Shown piece by piece: positions 53,536 to 64,000 of a stretch of DNA of 64,000 bases. A program made the translations under genes and the position numbers. Numbering within the stretch: the first letter of the stretch is position 1; each line of letters opens with the position of its first letter. This stretch comes from Notospermus geniculatus. Its lineage: Eukaryota; Nemertea; Pilidiophora; Heteronemertea; Lineidae. The notes under the pieces were generated by a model, which did not search any database, had not been told where the DNA came from, and worked only from the letters and a program-made list of their open reading frames with translations. The stretch covers positions 158,884-222,883 of the forward strand of contig NMRB01000538.1 of assembly GCA_002633025.1 (NCBI GenBank). Direction: 5' to 3'.

Positions 53536-56070
53536 ATGTATTACCAACATCATAACCAAAGAGCTGCAACCTTGGCACAAATAAAACAAGTGAAGAAGAA
53601 AAAAAGGAACGCAAACTCTTCTGTCAGTAAAACAAAAATGAAAAACAAGAAAAAACATTGGTTTGACAAGGAATGCAACAATGCAAAAATAGACCTTAAA
53701 AATCTTGGCAAACTATTACATGCCAACCCTTTTGACATGAACCTCCTGCAGCGTTTTCGATCTAAAAGAAAACATTACAAAAAACTCATAAACAAGAAGA
53801 GAGCTTCATTCAGACAGTCCATCTTAAATCGTCTTGACCAGCTTCAGGGAAATAACCCCAAAGCTTTTTGGGAACTATTCGATGAGCTTCGAAACATCGA
53901 TAAAGCACATTCCTCCAATTCCATTTCCTGTAGTCAATGGGTGAATCATTTCAATAAGCTGATGAACAATATTTCTCCAGAACTACTGACATGTGAGGCA
54001 GCTCTAGACGAATATATCCAGGCAAACAAATCTACAATTTTCAATGAACTTAACTTCAAAATCACTAGACAAGAGATCTCTACAGCAATAACCAAACTTA
54101 AAAACCACAAAGCTGGTGGTCCAGATGGCATCCTTAATGAAATGCTAAAAGCTGGGTCTACCCATCTTCTTCCACTCCTTGAAAAATCTTTCAACCTGAT
54201 ACTAACCACTGGCACCTTTCCAGATATATGGAGATGTAGCTCCCTGACCCCTATTCACAAAAAAGGTGATATTTCACTACCATCTAATTACCGTGGTATA
54301 GCAGTTGGAAGCAACCTTGGCAAACTATTTTGTAGCATACTGAACAACCGTCTCGCTAACTTCTGCGACAAGAACGAGATCATCCCCAAATGCCAAATTG
54401 GCTTCAAGAAAAAGTCTAGAACTGCCGAACATATCCTCACTCTAAAATCCATTATTGATAAATATGTAAATAAGGTTACTAAGAAATATCTATTTTGTGC
54501 TTTTGTCGACTTTAAATCAGCCTTTGATACGATCTCCAGGAAAGCTCTTGTATATAAATTACTAAAAGCTGGGGTTGGCGGTAACTTCCTGTTGGTTCTG
54601 GAGAGCATGTACAACAATGTTCAATATTCTGTCAAACTCCGAAACGGATTTAGCCAACAATTCCCTTCAAGTGTCGGTGTAAAGCAGGGTTGTGCTCTCA
54701 GCCCCCTTCTATTTAACATTTTCACTTCTGATCTCCCCTCTATCTTTAATCAAAACTGTGACCCAGTTACATTACATAACCTGAAACTAAATTGTCTGAT
54801 GTTTGCTGATGACTTGGTGATCTTCTCTGAAACTCAAAAAGGACTGCAATGTGCACTTGATAACCTTGGCTCTTACTGTAACAAGTGGCATTTAACTGTC
54901 AATCTGACAAAAACTAAAATTATGATTTTCAATACCTCTGGCCGTGTCCTCAGAAAATTTCACTTCACTTACCAAAACAATCCTCTTGACATTGTTGACT
55001 CCTACTGTTATCTTGGTATAACTTTCTCCCCATCTGCTAATTTCACGAAAGCATGCGAAAAACTTACTGAACAAGCCAGGAAGGCCCTGTTCAAACTAAA
55101 AACTTGGAACCTAAGAGGAAATATTCCCACTGCCCTAAAGTTATTCCACTCTCTGATTCAACCAATTCTACTTTATTGCTGTGAAGTTTGGAGCCCATTT
55201 TATCTCAAGAAACCCAATGAACATAACTTTATGCAAATTTGTGACTCTCTCCCCCAAGAAAAGATTGTCCTAAACTTCTCAAAATACCTCTTAAGTCTAT
55301 CTAAGAAGACTACCAATGCAGCTGTCCGGGGTGAACTAGGCATGTATCCAATTCTCATTCAAGCCTTGACTCAAGCTTCCAAATTCTGGATATCTTTGAA
55401 CCATACCCCATCTATTGCCAAATCAGCCTACACCGAATCTCTTTCCCTCATACCCAAACAGTTGGGTTGGTCTTTCCACATTAAGAACTTATGGCACAGC
55501 TTCGATCTTAATGGTGTTTGGATTAACCAAGGGTCCTTATACCCTCAGAAAATTACTAAAATCCTCAAAAATGCTGCCCGCAATCGCTTTATATCCAACT
55601 GGAAATACACTATCGGATCATGTCCAACTGGTGTGGGCAACCAATCATCTAAAATGCGCACATACAAATTATTCAAATCTGACTTTAAACTAGAAAACTA
55701 CCTCATTTGTACCCTCGATTTGAACCTTAGAAATTGCTTCACCAGACTGAGAACAAGCGCACATAACCTCCATATTGAAACAGGAAGACACTGCCACCCA
55801 GTTATCCCAGCCGACTCCAGATTTTGTAAACACTGTAACCTAAATGAAGTAGAAGACGAAAGACACTTTCTCCTTTCATGTCCTCTGTACAAAGATGCTA
55901 GATCGAAACTTCACACTGACCTAAATTCATTTACCTCTTTTAACTCACTTACACAAGATGAAAAACTGATATTCCTTTTAAATTATAACAATGGTGACTG
56001 TGAAGTTTCAAAACTCATTACAAAATTTGTTGCTGATTGTTTCAAAACCCGCTGTGATACCAACCCATGA
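53536..56070 (+). CDS. Non-LTR retrotransposon (LINE) reverse transcriptase ORF
   Basis: An uninterrupted 844-codon frame. The RT motifs are in order: KAGGPDGILNEM, SNYRGIAVGSNLGKL, QIGFKKKSRTAEH, FVDFKSAFD (first catalytic Asp), GVKQGCALSPLLFNI and FADDLVIF (catalytic DD). A C-terminal C-x2-C-x9-H-x4-C zinc-knuckle-like motif (FCKHCNLNEVEDERHFLLSC) follows. The N-terminus starts in the linker between endonuclease and RT (WFDKECNNAK). No endonuclease is present, so the copy is 5'-truncated; a short same-sense stretch in another frame at about 53500-53580 may be the frameshifted continuation. The 3' tail is a taattg tandem ending near 56395, with AATAAA about 25 nt before. The motif style is like the Jockey/CR1/L2 group, but the clade is uncertain. 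Confidence 0.88.
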   Translation: MYYQHHNQRAATLAQIKQVKKKKRNANSSVSKTKMKNKKKHWFDKECNNAKIDLKNLGKLLHANPFDMNLLQRFRSKRKHYKKLINKKRASFRQSILNRLDQLQGNNPKAFWELFDELRNIDKAHSSNSISCSQWVNHFNKLMNNISPELLTCEAALDEYIQANKSTIFNELNFKITRQEISTAITKLKNHKAGGPDGILNEMLKAGSTHLLPLLEKSFNLILTTGTFPDIWRCSSLTPIHKKGDISLPSNYRGIAVGSNLGKLFCSILNNRLANFCDKNEIIPKCQIGFKKKSRTAEHILTLKSIIDKYVNKVTKKYLFCAFVDFKSAFDTISRKALVYKLLKAGVGGNFLLVLESMYNNVQYSVKLRNGFSQQFPSSVGVKQGCALSPLLFNIFTSDLPSIFNQNCDPVTLHNLKLNCLMFADDLVIFSETQKGLQCALDNLGSYCNKWHLTVNLTKTKIMIFNTSGRVLRKFHFTYQNNPLDIVDSYCYLGITFSPSANFTKACEKLTEQARKALFKLKTWNLRGNIPTALKLFHSLIQPILLYCCEVWSPFYLKKPNEHNFMQICDSLPQEKIVLNFSKYLLSLSKKTTNAAVRGELGMYPILIQALTQASKFWISLNHTPSIAKSAYTESLSLIPKQLGWSFHIKNLWHSFDLNGVWINQGSLYPQKITKILKNAARNRFISNWKYTIGSCPTGVGNQSSKMRTYKLFKSDFKLENYLICTLDLNLRNCFTRLRTSAHNLHIETGRHCHPVIPADSRFCKHCNLNEVEDERHFLLSCPLYKDARSKLHTDLNSFTSFNSLTQDEKLIFLLNYNNGDCEVSKLITKFVADCFKTRCDTNP

Positions 56071-56395
56071 AACGTATTTAAATAAAAGCTTGTATCTCTA
56101 TGTTCTTGTAACTACATTCGTAGCTATCTTGTCTTGTCGTTGTAAATTAATATCCTGTGCTTGTTTGTCAGTCCATTATAATTTTTGTATATTCTTATGT
56201 ACATAATACATGCACAATAATATATACTCTCCTAGCACTCTAGAGTTACTGGTACAGTACCAAAGACAGATCCAGTAACTCTCGACTCCCTCTTTCCTTC
56301 CCTCCATCCAACACCGCACTGTTTATTGTATCTCCTCCCATGTGATGTACCAGTTATCATACGGACTCAATAAACTTAATTGTAATTGTAATTGT
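56071..56395 (+). mobile_element. LINE 3' UTR and taattg tail
   Basis: Non-coding sequence from the RT stop to three taattg units at about 56378-56395. Several LINE clades end in short tandem repeats rather than poly(A). I cannot identify a target duplication because the 5' end is unclear. Confidence 0.65.
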
Positions 56396-56517
56396 CCCTG
56401 ATTAGCCAATCAGCATCCAGACCAGGATCTTGGTCTGCTCGTAACAGAAAAAGTGGCGTTATGACCCAGACGCTTGTTCGATCCCCAGATTCGAAACAGC
56501 GGCTGGGTGACCGAGAC

Positions 56518-56622
56518 TAGTAACGAAATGACCAAACGCATGTAACCTGGTAACGAAACGACCACATCCGGTAACGAACTGACAGTAACGAAAAGGCCGT
56601 GTAACGAAACGACCGTAAACCA
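56518..56622. repeat. Degenerate tandem repeat gtaacgaaacgacc
   Basis: About six imperfect units of a 14-18 bp motif (taacgaaatgaccaaa, gtaacgaaacgaccac, gtaacgaactgaca, taacgaaaaggcc, gtaacgaaacgacc). It lies about 100 bp upstream of the methionyl-tRNA synthetase start codon, in the likely promoter. Confidence 0.6.
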
Positions 56623-56714
56623 AAGTTCTTTAGGTGTCGCATAGGTGGCGGCACTAGACGGTCAAGGTCGGGCTGGCTGCGTGCTGACGAAACTCGGATT
56701 TTTGGCATAAAACC

Positions 56715-64000
<7,286 letters not shown>

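Noticed and set aside
53536-56070. Host gene encoding a reverse transcriptase
   Set aside because: Single-exon structure, LINE motif order, truncated 5' end and a tandem 3' tail mark it as a retrotransposon copy.

Overview
The window is nuclear DNA from an animal, most likely a marine invertebrate. Genes are split by many short GT-AG introns, small inverted-repeat transposons are dense, and the self-complementary words tacatgta, taccggta and aggccta recur throughout. Multi-exon fucolectin/discoidin lectins, a NACHT-TPR protein and a non-LTR retrotransposon fit an echinoderm, hemichordate or lancelet, but the sequence alone does not settle the species. Exon structures below were built by hand from splice sites, reading-frame continuity and intron phase.

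Layout. (1) 112-10231 and about 22070-32500 are two diverged copies of one ~10 kb block: a rhodopsin-class GPCR (intact in the second copy, broken in the first), exons 1-9 of a secreted cysteine-rich gene (+), and the 3' end of a lectin-receptor gene (-). (2) 10639-21407 carries the other exons of the cysteine-rich gene, giving a 24-exon, 923-residue model with a signal peptide and eleven PAN/apple-like modules joined by micro-exon linkers. (3) 41128-31254 (-) is an 18-exon type I membrane lectin: signal peptide, seven FTP (fucolectin-type) modules, one canonical F5/8C discoidin module lodged inside the third FTP module, a furin-like site, a transmembrane helix and a short tail. (4) 52741-42585 (-) is a complete 21-exon DUF4062-NACHT-TPR gene of the nephrocystin-3/TTC41 type. 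(5) 53536-56070 is the reverse-transcriptase ORF of a 5'-truncated LINE. (6) 56715 to the window end (+) is the 5' part of cytosolic methionyl-tRNA synthetase.

The two copies of the 10 kb block differ by small substitutions and by a series of clean transposon insertions with matching empty sites. Together with a 476-bp piece repeated exactly after the single n at 32504, and a second doubled segment around the 730-bp gap at 38960-39689, this suggests that two haplotypes were placed end to end in the assembly. A real tandem duplication cannot be excluded.

The item most likely to be undescribed is the PAN-like gene. All of its internal introns are phase 1, nine small linker exons of 9-36 nt lie between the cysteine modules (two of them adjacent), and two module classes with fixed cysteine spacing alternate along the protein. 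The alternation breaks only at the junction where the duplicated block begins. The receptor, lectin, PAN and NACHT genes could all serve recognition at the cell surface or in immunity, but nothing in the sequence proves a shared pathway.
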